From the NCBI RefSeq assembly GCF_019047785.1, contig NZ_CP077290.1, forward strand, positions 806,001 to 870,000: a stretch of 64,000 nucleotides of DNA, given 5' to 3'. Positions within the stretch are counted from its first letter, which is position 1, and each line of letters starts with the position of its first letter. The notes under the pieces are model-generated. The model was not told the DNA's origin and did not search any database. It worked only from the letters and a program-made list of their open reading frames with translations. Source of the stretch: Enterobacter cancerogenus (GTDB lineage: Bacteria; Pseudomonadota; Gammaproteobacteria; Enterobacterales; Enterobacteriaceae). Of this stretch, positions 17,952-30,079 are shown in pieces. The position numbers and the translations under genes were made by a program.

Positions 17952-18956
17952 TCAGAGATGGGAAACCGGCGGCGTAATGCCGGGTTGCAGGTAGTGTTCA
18001 ATACGCAGTAACTGGTCGGTCAACAGCAGTTCGCGATTGACGCCAGTGACGGTTAAAAGATGTTCGCGGCTCTGGCAGATATCATGAAGGATAGCCTGCA
18101 GCGTAGTGCCTGAAAGACCATTGGCCAGCGTGTTCACCAGTGGCCAGACATCGGGGTTGGTCAGAAGCGTGGCCCCCTGCTGAATTTTCAGCGCGTCCAG
18201 CAAAAGCGTCGCCAACCACTGCAGGCGTTCGGCGGCCTGATCGCCATTCAGCGCAGGCAGTAAACTCAGCCAGTCACCGCTGTCTATGGCAGACGCAACG
18301 GCACGGCATAGCGCCTCGCGCTGCGACCAGACATCCGGTTGCAACAGGGCCAGTGCCGCTGCGGGCGCGCCACTGCACAAACGCAACGCGGAGAGCATGG
18401 CGTCCTGTGACGTTGTCACCTCGCGCTCCAGCCAGGCCAGCGACCAGGCTTCCTGAGGGGCCGCGAGGTGATGAAGACGGCACCGGCTACGTAACGTTGC
18501 CAGCAGCCTGCCCGGCTCGCGGCAAGACAGTAAGAACCAGGTTTTTTCCGGCGGCTCTTCCAGGGTTTTGAGCAGAGCGTTGGCCGCCGCCTCGGTGAGG
18601 ATCGCCGCATCCTTCAGCCAGACCACTTTTGCCCCGCCCAGCCGCGCGTGCTCATACAGTTTTTCGCTGACGTCGCGCACCGCATCAATACCGAGCGTGT
18701 TTTTGCCCTTCTCAGGTTCAAGGGTGTAGTAATCAGGATGCGTGCCAGCCTGCATCAGCTGGCAGCCACGACACTGGCCGCAGCTTTTATGCCCTTGCGG
18801 CTTTTGACACATCAGAAAGCGGGTAATGGCGTAAATTAGCGCATCATCACCCATACCAGGTAATGCCTGAATCAGTAACGCATGATGCCCCCGCCCTGCC
18901 TGATAGCTGCTAATCAGCTGTTCAAAATGCGGGCGCAGCCATGGGTACCATTTCAT
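17952..18956 (-). CDS. holB: DNA polymerase III delta' subunit HolB
   Basis: Delta' is the rigid stator of the gamma-complex clamp loader. The 334-residue protein has the AAA+ fold with a degenerate P-loop (LPGMGDDAL, lacking GKT), which is the normal state in delta'. It has the zinc-binding cysteines in [10 protein letters not shown] plus the upstream [10 protein letters not shown], and the sensor and SRC motif (LRSRCRLH). Its start overlaps the tmk stop by 4 bp (ATGA). Confidence 0.96.
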   Translation of the reverse strand: MKWYPWLRPHFEQLISSYQAGRGHHALLIQALPGMGDDALIYAITRFLMCQKPQGHKSCGQCRGCQLMQAGTHPDYYTLEPEKGKNTLGIDAVRDVSEKLYEHARLGGAKVVWLKDAAILTEAAANALLKTLEEPPEKTWFLLSCREPGRLLATLRSRCRLHHLAAPQEAWSLAWLEREVTTSQDAMLSALRLCSGAPAAALALLQPDVWSQREALCRAVASAIDSGDWLSLLPALNGDQAAERLQWLATLLLDALKIQQGATLLTNPDVWPLVNTLANGLSGTTLQAILHDICQSREHLLTVTGVNRELLLTDQLLRIEHYLQPGITPPVSHL

Positions 18957-19594
18957 GCCTGCTGCTCCTGTAGCCAGGTGGTCACCGTTTGTTGGATAGC
19001 ACGCGTTACGTCGTCCAGAGATTGCGTTGCATCAATGGTACGGATCGTCTTATCCTGCCCGGCCAGTTCAAGATAGCGCGCGCGCGTACGGTTAAAGAAG
19101 TCGAAGGACTCTTGCTCAATGCGGTCCAGCTCGCCGCGGGCGCGGGCGCGTTTGAGGCCCACCTCCGGCGTAACGTCGAGATACAGCGTCAGGTCGGGAC
19201 GGAAATCGCCCAGTACCGCGTCGCGCAGGGTGGTTAACATCGTCTGGTCAATGCCGCGACCGCCGCCCTGATAGGCCTGCGTCGAGAGATCGTGACGATC
19301 GCCAATGACCCATTTTCCGTCCGCCAGGGCAGGCTTAATCACCGTCTCCACCAGCTGTACGCGTGCCGCGTAGAACATCAGCACTTCAGCTTTATCATTG
19401 ATTACCTCGTCGCCCACGGATTTGATGTCCAGCACCAGGCTGCGCAGTTTTTCTGCCAGCTGCGTTCCCCCAGGCTCACGGGTGAAGACGATATCCGCCA
19501 CACCAAGCGTATTCAGGGTATCAACCACCACGTTACGGGCCGTGGTTTTCCCCGCCCCTTCGAGTCCCTCAATGACAATGTATTTACTGCGCAT
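18953..19594 (-). CDS. tmk: Thymidylate kinase Tmk
   Basis: Tmk converts dTMP to dTDP. The 213-residue enzyme has the P-loop GLEGAGKTT near residue 9, the dTMP-binding TREPGG, the DRH motif ([19 protein letters not shown]), and a LID with arginines ([12 protein letters not shown]), the E. coli-type (class II) arrangement. It overlaps mltG by 11 bp and holB by 4 bp, so all three are probably translated from one message. Confidence 0.98.
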   Translation of the reverse strand: MRSKYIVIEGLEGAGKTTARNVVVDTLNTLGVADIVFTREPGGTQLAEKLRSLVLDIKSVGDEVINDKAEVLMFYAARVQLVETVIKPALADGKWVIGDRHDLSTQAYQGGGRGIDQTMLTTLRDAVLGDFRPDLTLYLDVTPEVGLKRARARGELDRIEQESFDFFNRTRARYLELAGQDKTIRTIDATQSLDDVTRAIQQTVTTWLQEQQA

Positions 19595-20606
19595 TTTTTT
19601 CCTTAAGTGCCTTCAGATAGTCCTGAACGGAACGATTATGGCTGGCAAGGTTCGTGTTAAAGGTATGACCGCCTTTTCCATCAGCCACAAAATAGAGATA
19701 CGGCGTTTTGGCCGGATGTGCCGCGGCGCGAAGCGATGCTTCGCCCGGCGTGGCAATCGGGCCTGGCGGCAAACCGCTAATCTGGTAGGTATTATACGCC
19801 GTCGGGGTCTCAAGATCTTTTCTGGAAATCTTGCCGGTGTAGCGCTCGCCCATTCCATAGATGACTGTCGGGTCAGTTTGCAGACGCATCCCGATGCGCA
19901 GGCGGTTGATAAACACCGAGGCCACTTTGTCGCGCTCAGCCGCTACGGCAGTCTCTTTCTCAATGATCGAGGCCATCGTCACGAACTGGTTTTGATCTTT
20001 ATAAGGCAGGCCATCAGCTCGGCCGCTCCAGGCCGACTCAACCGCCGCAACCATTTTTTTGTGCGCACGTTTCAGGATCGCCTCGTCGGTCGTCCCTGCC
20101 GTGTACATCCAGGTATCCGGCCAGAACCAGCCTTCCACCCATTCAGGATGGACGAATTTCAACACCTCGGCCACCGTCTCATAACGGTCATCTTTCAGCG
20201 TGTGCTTGATGTACGGCGCGTCACGCAGCTGTTTGAGATAATCACTCAGGCGCATTCCTTCAACAAAACGCAGCGGGAACTGGGCCTCTTTACCGCTCTC
20301 CAGCAGCTGAAGCATCTCCCGCACGGTCATCCCGGGGGTGAAACGATAGGTTCCGGCCTTAAAGTGGGCAAGCTCCGGCTCAACGCGCAGCAGCCACTGG
20401 AAAACGCGCGGACGGTTGATAATTTTGTCAGCGTAAAGCTGTTCACCCAGGGCCAGACGACCGGTACCGGCTTTCAGGGTAAAAATCGTCTCGTCTTTAA
20501 TCAGGATTTTACTGTCCGCCAGCTGGCGAACTTTCCACACTCCCGCGCCGCCAGCGATACCCAGCACAACGATGAGGAGGAGGACAAAGCGCAACATTTT
20601 CTTCAT
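19584..20606 (-). CDS. mltG: Endolytic peptidoglycan transglycosylase MltG (YceG)
   Basis: MltG cuts nascent glycan strands at the inner membrane and so sets their length. The 340-residue protein has one N-terminal membrane helix ([18 protein letters not shown]), a LysM-like domain and the YceG catalytic domain with the active glutamate in [18 protein letters not shown] (about residue 218). The C-terminal block [20 protein letters not shown] is conserved. Its start overlaps the pabC stop (ATGA). Confidence 0.96.
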   Translation of the reverse strand: MKKMLRFVLLLIVVLGIAGGAGVWKVRQLADSKILIKDETIFTLKAGTGRLALGEQLYADKIINRPRVFQWLLRVEPELAHFKAGTYRFTPGMTVREMLQLLESGKEAQFPLRFVEGMRLSDYLKQLRDAPYIKHTLKDDRYETVAEVLKFVHPEWVEGWFWPDTWMYTAGTTDEAILKRAHKKMVAAVESAWSGRADGLPYKDQNQFVTMASIIEKETAVAAERDKVASVFINRLRIGMRLQTDPTVIYGMGERYTGKISRKDLETPTAYNTYQISGLPPGPIATPGEASLRAAAHPAKTPYLYFVADGKGGHTFNTNLASHNRSVQDYLKALKEKNAQ

Positions 20607-21418
20607 GACTTTCTGGTTTGCTCACATAACGGGGCTAAAAACTGAAACAGCTCACGGGACGACCAGCGCTGCCGATCGTAGGCCCGAACGGGCACAACCG
20701 GCATCAGGGCGTTACATATAACGACCTCATCGGCGGACAGCAACGCCGCTTCCTTTACGCTGGCTTCGACAACGTTATAGCCGGAGCGTGCCAAAAGCTG
20801 TAAACAAAACTGCCGCATAATACCCTTGACGCCCGCCTGTTCCAGTGAAGGCGTGAAGACATCACTGCCCTGCCGCCAGAATAAATTAGCCGCACAGCAT
20901 TCCGTAATGAACCCTTCGCTGTCAAGGACCAGCGCGTCATCGGCGTCCGTCTGCTCAAGATGAGTACGGATGAGCACCTGTTCAAGACGGTTGAGATGTT
21001 TTATCCCTGCCAGCATCGGGTTACGGCCCAGGCGAACGGGGCTGAGCGTCAGCGTAACGCCCTCATGCCGCCAGCGCTCATAATGCGCGGGGTAATCTGA
21101 CAGGGAGAGGATGCGCGTGGGATGATGGCAGGCAGAACCGCTGTAACCCCGGCCACCGCTGCCGCGGCTGAGGATCACTTTCAGTACACCACTCGGTTTT
21201 CCAAAGGCCAACTGGCGCATCTCGCTTTCGAGAATATCCCACTGCGAAAAGGGGATCAGCAGTGTTTCACAGGCACTTTGCAGGCGACGAATATGCGCAT
21301 CAAGCAGGCTCACAGCGCCGTTAACAATTCGCGCCGTGGTGAAACAACCGTCACCAAACTGCGTCGCCCTGTCGCTTGCGGGCAGCTGATTCTGCTCAAG
21401 GCCATTGATTAAAAACAT
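20603..21418 (-). CDS. pabC: Aminodeoxychorismate lyase PabC
   Basis: PabC is the PLP enzyme that splits 4-amino-4-deoxychorismate to p-aminobenzoate and pyruvate in folate synthesis. The 271-residue protein is a class IV aminotransferase fold. The PLP lysine sits in [14 protein letters not shown], and the cofactor-phosphate and substrate segments [13 protein letters not shown] and GVKGIMR are present. It follows fabF by 120 bp with a terminator between, so it may have its own promoter or depend on read-through. Confidence 0.95.
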   Translation of the reverse strand: MFLINGLEQNQLPASDRATQFGDGCFTTARIVNGAVSLLDAHIRRLQSACETLLIPFSQWDILESEMRQLAFGKPSGVLKVILSRGSGGRGYSGSACHHPTRILSLSDYPAHYERWRHEGVTLTLSPVRLGRNPMLAGIKHLNRLEQVLIRTHLEQTDADDALVLDSEGFITECCAANLFWRQGSDVFTPSLEQAGVKGIMRQFCLQLLARSGYNVVEASVKEAALLSADEVVICNALMPVVPVRAYDRQRWSSRELFQFLAPLCEQTRKS

Positions 21419-21486
21419 GGTGGCTCCTTATGCATGGAGGCTCAGTCTGGCAGGATGCCTGTCGCCAGACAAGGGGATTTCCCTTA

Positions 21487-21513
21487 ATAAAAAAGGCCCG
21501 ACAAGCGGACCTT
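21487..21513 (-). terminator. Terminator between fabF and pabC
   Basis: On the minus strand AAGGTCCG pairs with CGGGCCTT (one G-U, which is favourable only in this orientation), followed by TTTTTTATT. It lies about 25 nt after the fabF stop. Confidence 0.75.
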
Positions 21514-21538
21514 TTTTAGTGCCTTGCGGCAAACAGAC

Positions 21539-22860
<1,322 letters not shown>

Positions 22861-22871
22861 GAGATGTTCAC

Positions 22872-23108
22872 TTACGCCTGGTGACCGTTGATGTAATCAA
22901 TGGCAGCCTGAACGGTGGTGATCTTCTCAGCTTCTTCGTCCGGAATCTCAGTATCAAACTCTTCTTCCAGAGCCATTACCAGCTCAACGGTGTCAAGAGA
23001 ATCTGCGCCCAGGTCTTCAACGAAGGAAGCGGAGTTCACAACTTCTTCCTGCTTAACGCCCAGCTGTTCGCCGATAATTTTCTTAACGCGTTCTTCGATA
23101 GTGCTCAT
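22872..23108 (-). CDS. acpP: Acyl carrier protein AcpP
   Basis: AcpP carries growing acyl chains on a phosphopantetheine arm. The 78-residue acidic protein has the modification site in [18 protein letters not shown] (Ser37 counting the initiator Met) and ends INGHQA. It is essentially identical to the E. coli protein. It has its own promoter in the 153-bp gap after fabG and a strong terminator after it, giving an abundant short transcript. Confidence 0.99.
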   Translation of the reverse strand: MSTIEERVKKIIGEQLGVKQEEVVNSASFVEDLGADSLDTVELVMALEEEFDTEIPDEEAEKITTVQAAIDYINGHQA

Positions 23109-23153
23109 ACTCTTAAATTTCCTATCAAAACTCGCTTTCGCGATGGTTTTCGT

Positions 23154-23181
23154 AGTGTATAAAATGTTGAAAAATTTGCAA
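23154..23181 (-). promoter_or_regulatory. acpP promoter
   Basis: On the minus strand TTGCAA (23181-23176) and TACACT (23159-23154) are separated by 16 bp. The transcript would start near 23147 and carry a leader of about 40 nt. The region reads the same as the E. coli acpP promoter as I recall it. Confidence 0.65.
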
Positions 23182-23261
23182 CTAAATCCCGGCAGGTCTT
23201 ACCACGATTTTACGTTATTTTGAGGCCATTCGACCTAATAACGCAAATTTTTTTATCGTGG

Positions 23262-23996
23262 TTAAACCATGTACATCCCGCCATTGACGTGGAGAGTCTC
23301 ACCAGTGATGTAACTCGCTTCGTCAGAGGCTAAAAATGCAACCGCGCTGGCGATTTCTTTAGGGTCGCCAAGACGACCCGCCGGAACTGCTGCCAGCGTA
23401 CCCGCACGCTGCTCATCAGTCAGCGCACGCGTCATGTCCGTTTCAATAAAACCCGGAGCAACAACGTTTACAGTAATACCGCGGGACGCGACTTCACGCG
23501 CCAGCGATTTACTGAAACCAATCAGACCCGCTTTCGCCGCAGCGTAGTTAGCCTGACCAGCATTTCCCATGGTACCAACCACGGAACCAACAGTGATAAT
23601 ACGACCATGACGCTTCTTCATCATAGCGCGCATTACCGCTTTTGACAGACGGAATACAGATGAAAGATTGGTTTCGATAATATCGTTCCACTCATCATCT
23701 TTCATTCGCATCAGCAGGTTGTCGCGAGTGATCCCGGCATTATTTACCAGAATATCCACTTCACCAAATTCTGCGCGAATATTTTCCAGAACAGATTCGA
23801 TAGATGCAGGTTCGGTCACATTCAGCACCAGACCTTTACCGTTCGCACCCAGATAGTCACTGATGGCCTGAGCGCCATTCTCGCTGGTTGCTGTACCAAT
23901 CACCTTCGCGCCGCGCGCAACCAGTGTTTCAGCAATAGCGCGCCCGATACCGCGGCTTGCGCCGGTCACGAGAGCGATTTTTCCTTCAAAACTCAT
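23262..23996 (-). CDS. fabG: 3-oxoacyl-ACP reductase FabG
   Basis: FabG is the NADPH-dependent reductase of each elongation cycle. The 244-residue short-chain dehydrogenase has the cofactor motif TGASRGIG, NNAG (VNNAGITRDN), the catalytic Ser in TVGSVVG and the YxxxK pair in NYAAAKAG. It is 12 bp downstream of fabD. Confidence 0.98.
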   Translation of the reverse strand: MSFEGKIALVTGASRGIGRAIAETLVARGAKVIGTATSENGAQAISDYLGANGKGLVLNVTEPASIESVLENIRAEFGEVDILVNNAGITRDNLLMRMKDDEWNDIIETNLSSVFRLSKAVMRAMMKKRHGRIITVGSVVGTMGNAGQANYAAAKAGLIGFSKSLAREVASRGITVNVVAPGFIETDMTRALTDEQRAGTLAAVPAGRLGDPKEIASAVAFLASDEASYITGETLHVNGGMYMV

Positions 23997-24008
23997 GGTA
24001 TTCCTCTT

Positions 24009-24938
24009 TTATTGCGAGAGTGCCGCTGACAGTGCGTCCGGCTCGTTAATCGCCGAGGCAGTCAGGGTGTCAACAATACGTTTTGTCAGACCGGTGAGGA
24101 CCTTACCAGGACCGACTTCATACAGATGCTCAACGCCCTGGGAAGCCATAAACTCAACGGTTTTGGTCCACTGTACGGGGCTATAAAGCTGACGAACCAG
24201 CGCGTTACGGATAGCGTCCGGCGCCGTTTCGCATTTCACATCGACGTTGTTCACAACGGAAATCGTCGGTGCGTTAAAGGTGATTTTTTCCAGCTCAACC
24301 GCCAGTTTATCGGCAGCAGGCTTCATCAGCGCACAGTGGGACGGCACGCTAACAGGCAGAGGCAGCGCACGTTTTGCGCCCGCCGCTTTGCAGGCGGCAC
24401 CCGCACGTTCAACCGCTTCTTTATGACCGGCGATAACCACCTGGCCTGGCGAATTGAAGTTCACCGGTGAAACGACCTGACCGTCTGCAGATTCTTCACA
24501 GGCTTTCGCAATAGCCGCATCGTCCAGACCGATAATGGCAGACATGCCGCCCGTGCCTTCCGGCACCGCTTCCTGCATGAACTTGCCACGCAGCTCTACC
24601 AGACGCACCGCGTCAGCGAACGCGATCACACCGGCGCAGACCAGCGCAGAGTATTCACCCAGGCTATGACCCGCAAGCAGAGCTGGCGCTTTGCCGCCCT
24701 GCTGCTGCCATACGCGCCACAGCGCAACGGAAGCCGTCAGCAGCGCTGGCTGAGTTTGCCAGGTTTTGTTCAGCTCTTCGGCCGGGCCCTGTTGGGTCAA
24801 TGCCCAAAGATCATAACCCAGCGCATCGGAAGCTTCACGAAAAGTCTCTTCAATGACCGGATAGGTCGCTGCCATTTCAGACAACATCCCAACGGCTTGT
24901 GAGCCCTGACCCGGGAACACAAAAGCAAATTGCGTCAT
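24009..24938 (-). CDS. fabD: Malonyl-CoA:ACP transacylase FabD
   Basis: FabD loads malonate onto AcpP. The 309-residue enzyme has the opening FVFPGQGSQ, the nucleophile serine in GHSLGEYSALV (about residue 92), the arginine in VELRGKFMQ and the catalytic His in VPSHCALM. It lies 14 bp after fabH and 12 bp before fabG. Confidence 0.98.
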   Translation of the reverse strand: MTQFAFVFPGQGSQAVGMLSEMAATYPVIEETFREASDALGYDLWALTQQGPAEELNKTWQTQPALLTASVALWRVWQQQGGKAPALLAGHSLGEYSALVCAGVIAFADAVRLVELRGKFMQEAVPEGTGGMSAIIGLDDAAIAKACEESADGQVVSPVNFNSPGQVVIAGHKEAVERAGAACKAAGAKRALPLPVSVPSHCALMKPAADKLAVELEKITFNAPTISVVNNVDVKCETAPDAIRNALVRQLYSPVQWTKTVEFMASQGVEHLYEVGPGKVLTGLTKRIVDTLTASAINEPDALSAALSQ

Positions 24939-24952
24939 TTTTTATCCTTATC

Positions 24953-25906
24953 CTAGAAACGAACCAGCGCGGAACCCCAGGTGAACCCACCACCGAAGGC
25001 TTCAAGCAGGACCAGCTGGCCCCGTTTGATTCGTCCATCGCGTACCGCTTCATCAAATGCGCACGGTACCGATGCCGCAGAGGTATTGCCGTGACGATCG
25101 AGCGTCACCACAACGTTATCCATCGACATACCCAGCTTTTTCGCGGTCGCACTGATGATGCGCAGATTCGCCTGATGCGGAACCAGCCAGTCGAGCGCGG
25201 AGCGTTCAAGATTGTTCGCTTCCAGCGTCTCATCAACAATGTGCGCCAGCTCGGTCACTGCCACCTTGAATACTTCATTACCCGCCATCGTCAGGTAAAT
25301 GGAGCTATCCGGATTGACGCGATCGGCGTTAGGCAGGGTCAGCAATTCACCGTAGCGACCATCTGCATGCAGATGCGTGGAGATGATACCCGGTTCTTCA
25401 GACTGCCCAAGCAGGACTGCGCCTGCGCCGTCGCCAAAAATAATGATCGTGCCGCGATCGGCAGGATCGCAGGTCCGCGCGAGCACGTCTGCACCGATCA
25501 CCAGCGCATATTTGACGGAGCCGGATTTTACATACTGATCGGCAATACTCAGCGCATAGGTGAAACCTGCGCAGGCGGCCGCCACGTCAAATGCCGGGCA
25601 ACCTTTAATACCGAGCATGTTCTGCACCTGACACGCTGCGCTTGGGAACGCGTGCGTGGCGGAGGTCGTGGCAACCACGATCAAACCAATCTGCTCTTTA
25701 TCAATACCCGCCATCTCAATGGCACGCTGTGCTGCTTCAAAGCCCATGGTCGAAACGGTTTCGTCTGGCGCGGCGATACGACGTTCACGGATACCTGTGC
25801 GCGTGACAATCCACTCGTCAGACGTATCTACCATTTTTTCGAGATCGGCGTTGGTTCGCACGTTTTGTGGCAGATAGCTGCCGGTACCTAAAATCTTCGT
25901 ATACAT
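24953..25906 (-). CDS. fabH: 3-oxoacyl-ACP synthase III FabH
   Basis: FabH starts fatty-acid synthesis by condensing acetyl-CoA with malonyl-ACP. The 317-residue thiolase-fold enzyme has the triad Cys in [11 protein letters not shown] (about 112), His in VPHQANLRI (about 244) and Asn in [10 protein letters not shown] (about 274). It follows plsX by 6 bp. Confidence 0.98.
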   Translation of the reverse strand: MYTKILGTGSYLPQNVRTNADLEKMVDTSDEWIVTRTGIRERRIAAPDETVSTMGFEAAQRAIEMAGIDKEQIGLIVVATTSATHAFPSAACQVQNMLGIKGCPAFDVAAACAGFTYALSIADQYVKSGSVKYALVIGADVLARTCDPADRGTIIIFGDGAGAVLLGQSEEPGIISTHLHADGRYGELLTLPNADRVNPDSSIYLTMAGNEVFKVAVTELAHIVDETLEANNLERSALDWLVPHQANLRIISATAKKLGMSMDNVVVTLDRHGNTSAASVPCAFDEAVRDGRIKRGQLVLLEAFGGGFTWGSALVRF

Positions 25907-25912
25907 GTACGC

Positions 25913-26947
25913 TCAGTCACTTTTAGCTAATACAGATCCCAGGCGAGCGGCAATCCGCTGAGGGACTTGTCGCTGCACCGCCTGCACTGCCTGTTCAATC
26001 GCGACGGAAAATGCTCGCTGATTAGCCGCACCGTGACTCTTGATCACGATGCCGCGCAATCCTAACAGACAGGCGCCATTATACTGGTCGGGGTTGAGGT
26101 GACTGAATCGCCGCGTCAGGCTTTTTTGTAACCAACGCTTTAATAAAATGAGCCACCAGGACCTTTTTTTACCCTCTCCCTGCGATTTCAGCAGGGAAAG
26201 AAACATTCTTACAACCCCTTCCATGGTCTTCAGCGTTACGTTCCCGGTGAAGCCATCACACACCAATACATCCGTTTTTCCCGTCAATAACTCATTGGCT
26301 TCGAGATAACCAATATAGTTGATGGACGGTACCTGTTTAAGCAATTCTGCGGCATCGCGAATGCTGTCCAGGCCTTTGGTCTCTTCTTCACCAATATTGA
26401 GTAACGCCACGCGGGGATTACGGATCCCGACCACGTCTTCTGCCAGCACCGAGCCCATCACGGCAAACTGCGCCAGCATTCTACTATCACAATCAACGTT
26501 GGCACCCAAATCCAGTACCACCGTCTTGCCCTTCTGCTGATGCGGTAACACCGTGACCAGCGCCGGGCGCTCAATACCCTCGATAGGTTTGAGCAATAAT
26601 TTCGCCAGCCCCATCAGCGCGCCGGTATTCCCCGCACTGACGCAGGCCTGCGCTCGACCTTCTTTCACCAGCTCCAGCGCGATGCGCATAGAGCTACCGC
26701 GGCTATTGCGGATGGCCTGCGATGGCCGTGCATCACTGGCAATAACTGACTGCGCAGGAATAATCTGCAGACGTGAACGTTGTTCAAAGTCAGCTTTTGC
26801 AAGTAATGGCGTGATTGTGTCGGGATTGCCGACTAAAAGAAGTGTGAGTTGCGAATTAGAGTTCAGTGCCTGCAAAGCTGCAGGCACTGTCACGGAAGGG
26901 CCAAAATCTCCCCCCATGACATCTAACGCCAGGGTTAGACGTGTCAA
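25913..26947 (-). CDS. plsX: Phosphate acyltransferase PlsX
   Basis: PlsX makes acyl-phosphate from acyl-ACP for the PlsY route of phospholipid synthesis. The start is a TTG (TTGACACGTCTA), as in E. coli. The N-terminal [12 protein letters not shown], the [12 protein letters not shown] loop and [12 protein letters not shown] are conserved. The protein has 344 residues; as I recall E. coli PlsX is about 356, and the extra C-terminal tail after IAARL is replaced here by a short GSVLAKSD, with fabH starting 6 bp later. The core is intact, so this is probably natural length variation. Confidence 0.95.
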   Translation of the reverse strand: MTRLTLALDVMGGDFGPSVTVPAALQALNSNSQLTLLLVGNPDTITPLLAKADFEQRSRLQIIPAQSVIASDARPSQAIRNSRGSSMRIALELVKEGRAQACVSAGNTGALMGLAKLLLKPIEGIERPALVTVLPHQQKGKTVVLDLGANVDCDSRMLAQFAVMGSVLAEDVVGIRNPRVALLNIGEEETKGLDSIRDAAELLKQVPSINYIGYLEANELLTGKTDVLVCDGFTGNVTLKTMEGVVRMFLSLLKSQGEGKKRSWWLILLKRWLQKSLTRRFSHLNPDQYNGACLLGLRGIVIKSHGAANQRAFSVAIEQAVQAVQRQVPQRIAARLGSVLAKSD

Positions 26948-26974
26948 GGTATCGTCGCAGCCTGGTTAGGTACA

Positions 26975-27213
<239 letters not shown>

Positions 27214-27217
27214 TCAA

Positions 27218-27777
<560 letters not shown>

Positions 27778-27879
27778 AGAAAAAGGCAACCAGAGCTGCC
27801 TTTTGCCAATTATTCGCACACATTGCGGCCTGTAGTTTAAAATGGCTGGCATCGATACGCTATATCTGGTGAAAAAAAT

Positions 27880-28464
27880 ATGCCAAATCTCGTTCTCGCA
27901 TCCACTTCACCCTACCGCCGAATGTTGCTGGAAAAACTGGGGATCCCTTTTGAATGTGCCGCACCGGACGTTGATGAAACACCTCAACCCGGCGAAACGC
28001 CACGTCATCTGGTTACCCGTCTGGCTCAGGAGAAGGCCCAGTCGCTAGCCGCAAATTATCCTGCTCATTTGATTATAGGCTCCGATCAGGTTTGTGTACT
28101 GGACGGTGAAATCACCGGAAAGCCCCATACCGAAGAAAAAGCCTGCCAGCAGCTGATGCGCGCCCGCGGCACCATTGTGACCTTTTATACGGGGCTTGCT
28201 CTCTACAACTCGGCCTCGGGCCACCTGCAAACCGAATGCGAGCCTTTCGACGTGCATTTCCGCCACCTCAGCGAGCAGGAGATTGTGGATTACGTGCGTC
28301 GTGAAAGGCCGCTGAACTGCGCGGGAAGCTTTAAAAGTGAAGGACTGGGCATTGCACTGTTCGACAAGCTGGACGGCCGTGACCCCAACACGCTGGTGGG
28401 ATTACCGCTGATTGCGCTGTGCCAGATGTTAAGGCGCGAAGAGTATAATCCGCTGACGGTGTAA
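27880..28464 (+). CDS. yceF: Maf-family nucleotide pyrophosphatase YceF (m7GTP)
   Basis: YceF hydrolyses N7-methyl-GTP to the monophosphate, probably cleaning the nucleotide pool. The 194-residue protein has the Maf N-terminal motif [18 protein letters not shown], the catalytic Asp in [12 protein letters not shown] and the later [12 protein letters not shown] and [11 protein letters not shown] segments, which distinguish it from YhdE. It is divergent from yceD and convergent with rluC. In-frame starts upstream are out of frame or unsupported. Confidence 0.94.
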   Translation: MPNLVLASTSPYRRMLLEKLGIPFECAAPDVDETPQPGETPRHLVTRLAQEKAQSLAANYPAHLIIGSDQVCVLDGEITGKPHTEEKACQQLMRARGTIVTFYTGLALYNSASGHLQTECEPFDVHFRHLSEQEIVDYVRRERPLNCAGSFKSEGLGIALFDKLDGRDPNTLVGLPLIALCQMLRREEYNPLTV

Positions 28465-28492
28465 CCGTTGCGGCCTGATGCCCTCACCCCGG

Positions 28493-28555
28493 CCCTCTCC
28501 CACAGGGAGAGGGAGAAAAACATGTAGGCCGGGTAAGCGCAGCGCCACCCGGCAC
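28493..28555. repeat. Palindromic repeat pair between yceF and rluC (REP-type)
   Basis: The 95-bp convergent gap holds a perfect 9-bp hairpin CCCTCTCCC/GGGAGAGGG (28493-28513) and a REP element (28525-28555) with the usual GTAGGCCGGGTAAGCGCAGC start and a CCACCCGGC arm. Both are common intergenic repeats of enterobacteria and probably protect or end the two convergent messages. Confidence 0.8.
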
Positions 28556-28559
28556 GTAA

Positions 28560-29507
28560 TCAACCGCGCAGCACTTTCAGGCAACGTTTTAACTGCTCGT
28601 CCAGCGGCGCTTCAATGCGAATAACCTCACCCGTGTTCGGATGGGTAAACTTAAGCGCCGCCGCATGCAGGAACAGACGAGACAGCCCTGTACCGGCCAG
28701 CTGCTTATCGAATTCACGATCGCCATAGCGGTCGTCAAACGCGATAGGATGCCCGGCATACTGGGTATGCACGCGGATCTGATGGGTACGGCCTGTGACC
28801 GGGCTGCAGCGAACCAGAGTCGCAAACTCATAGCGCTCTTCAACTTTAAAGCGCGTCTCAGACGGCTTGCCTTCCTGGTTCACGCGCACGATGCGCTCGC
28901 CGCTTTGCAGAATATTTTTCAGCAGCGGTGCCTGCACCACTTTTACATGCGACTGCCACTGGCCGCGCACCAGCGCCAGATAGTCTTTCTGCATCCCTTT
29001 CTCACGCAGTTGTTCGTGCAGAGAACGCAGCGCAGAACGTTTTTTCGCCACTAACAGTACGCCGGACGTGTCGCGGTCAAGGCGGTGCACCAGTTCAAGG
29101 AAACGGGCCTCAGGGCGCAGCGCACGCAGTCCTTCAATCACGCCAAAGCTCAGGCCGCTGCCGCCATGCACCGCCGTACCCGACGGTTTATTCAGCACCA
29201 GAATATGGTCATCTTCATAGAGGATCACATCGCTTAGCGCGGCCACTTTCTGCAGCTTAGGGGAAACAACCTCTTCTTCACGTTCCGCCACGCGGACCGG
29301 CGGGATACGAATTTCATCCCCTGCTTCGAGCTTATACTCTGGCTTCACGCGCTTTTTGTTAACCCGCACCTCGCCCTTACGCAGGATGCGATAAATCATG
29401 CTCTTTGGTACACCCTTAAGCTGGGTTCGCAAAAAGTTATCGATACGTTGCCCCGCGTCATCTTCGGCGATAGCAACCATTTTTACGGCTGGAGTCTCTG
29501 TTTTCAT
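28560..29507 (-). CDS. rluC: 23S rRNA pseudouridine synthase RluC (955/2504/2580)
   Basis: RluC makes pseudouridines 955, 2504 and 2580 of 23S rRNA. From MKTETPAVK the protein has 315 residues; the open frame continues 31 codons upstream but is not family-like. An N-terminal S4 RNA-binding domain (GQRIDNFLRTQLKGVPKSMIYRILRKGEVRVN) precedes the RluA-type catalytic domain with HRLDRDTSGVLL, whose Asp is catalytic, and GRTHQIRVHTQYAGHPI. It is divergent from rne, with 572 bp between them. Confidence 0.96.
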   Translation of the reverse strand: MKTETPAVKMVAIAEDDAGQRIDNFLRTQLKGVPKSMIYRILRKGEVRVNKKRVKPEYKLEAGDEIRIPPVRVAEREEEVVSPKLQKVAALSDVILYEDDHILVLNKPSGTAVHGGSGLSFGVIEGLRALRPEARFLELVHRLDRDTSGVLLVAKKRSALRSLHEQLREKGMQKDYLALVRGQWQSHVKVVQAPLLKNILQSGERIVRVNQEGKPSETRFKVEERYEFATLVRCSPVTGRTHQIRVHTQYAGHPIAFDDRYGDREFDKQLAGTGLSRLFLHAAALKFTHPNTGEVIRIEAPLDEQLKRCLKVLRG

Positions 29508-30079
29508 GGTTGGCGATTCTAAATATCGTCTGGCATTAGCGCCACTCATTTTTCTATGCTTATATTTACTTTTACCCGGCCTGCCCTTCGTTTCGCGCAA
29601 TCGATTTGGTGGTTATTAAACCAATCACAACATTGAAGTGGAGAAACTGTGAGTAACCGGGTGATAATTGGTAAAAGTCATCTTGCTATAACCCGGCGAG
29701 CAATGGAATAATGAAGCCGTTTTCCGTGTTAAATCCAGGTTATAAAAGGATCTCAACGGAATAACCCATTTTGTCTGACCGATCATCCACGCAGCAATGG
29801 CGTAAGACGTATTGATCTTTCAGGCAGTTAGCGGGCTGCGGGTTGCAGTACTTCCCGGTATAAGGATTGTTCTCTGGAGAGTTTTACCCAGGCAATTCCC
29901 CTGATAATTGCGCTGTGTTTCCGTATGAAATACAGGCAACCGACACTCTGCGCCTCTTAAGCGAGCGACAACCGTGAGGTTGGCGACGTGAATAGACACG
30001 AGGCCATCGGTTCATACCCAGGAAAGCGTCACCTTGCCCGCAGCTTAGTCGTCAATGTAAGAATAATGAGTAAGTTTCG
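29508..30079 (+). promoter_or_regulatory. rluC-rne intergenic region with long rne 5' leader
   Basis: No convincing gene is seen in these 572 bp. A -10 like TATAAC at 29687-29692 would start rne near 29700, leaving a leader of about 380 nt, close to the 361-nt leader of E. coli rne that mediates RNase E feedback. The stretches TTAGCGGGCTGCGGGTTGCAG, ACACGAGGCCATCGGTTCA and the part just before the ATG read like E. coli (from memory). The small hairpin CAACC-GTGA-GGTTG (29969-29982) fits the known leader structure. A second -10-like GATAAT lies at 29903. Confidence 0.65.

Noticed and set aside
19398..20645. 415-codon open frame on the plus strand across tmk and mltG
   Set aside because: It is antisense to two well-recognised genes, with no ribosome-binding site or known domain.
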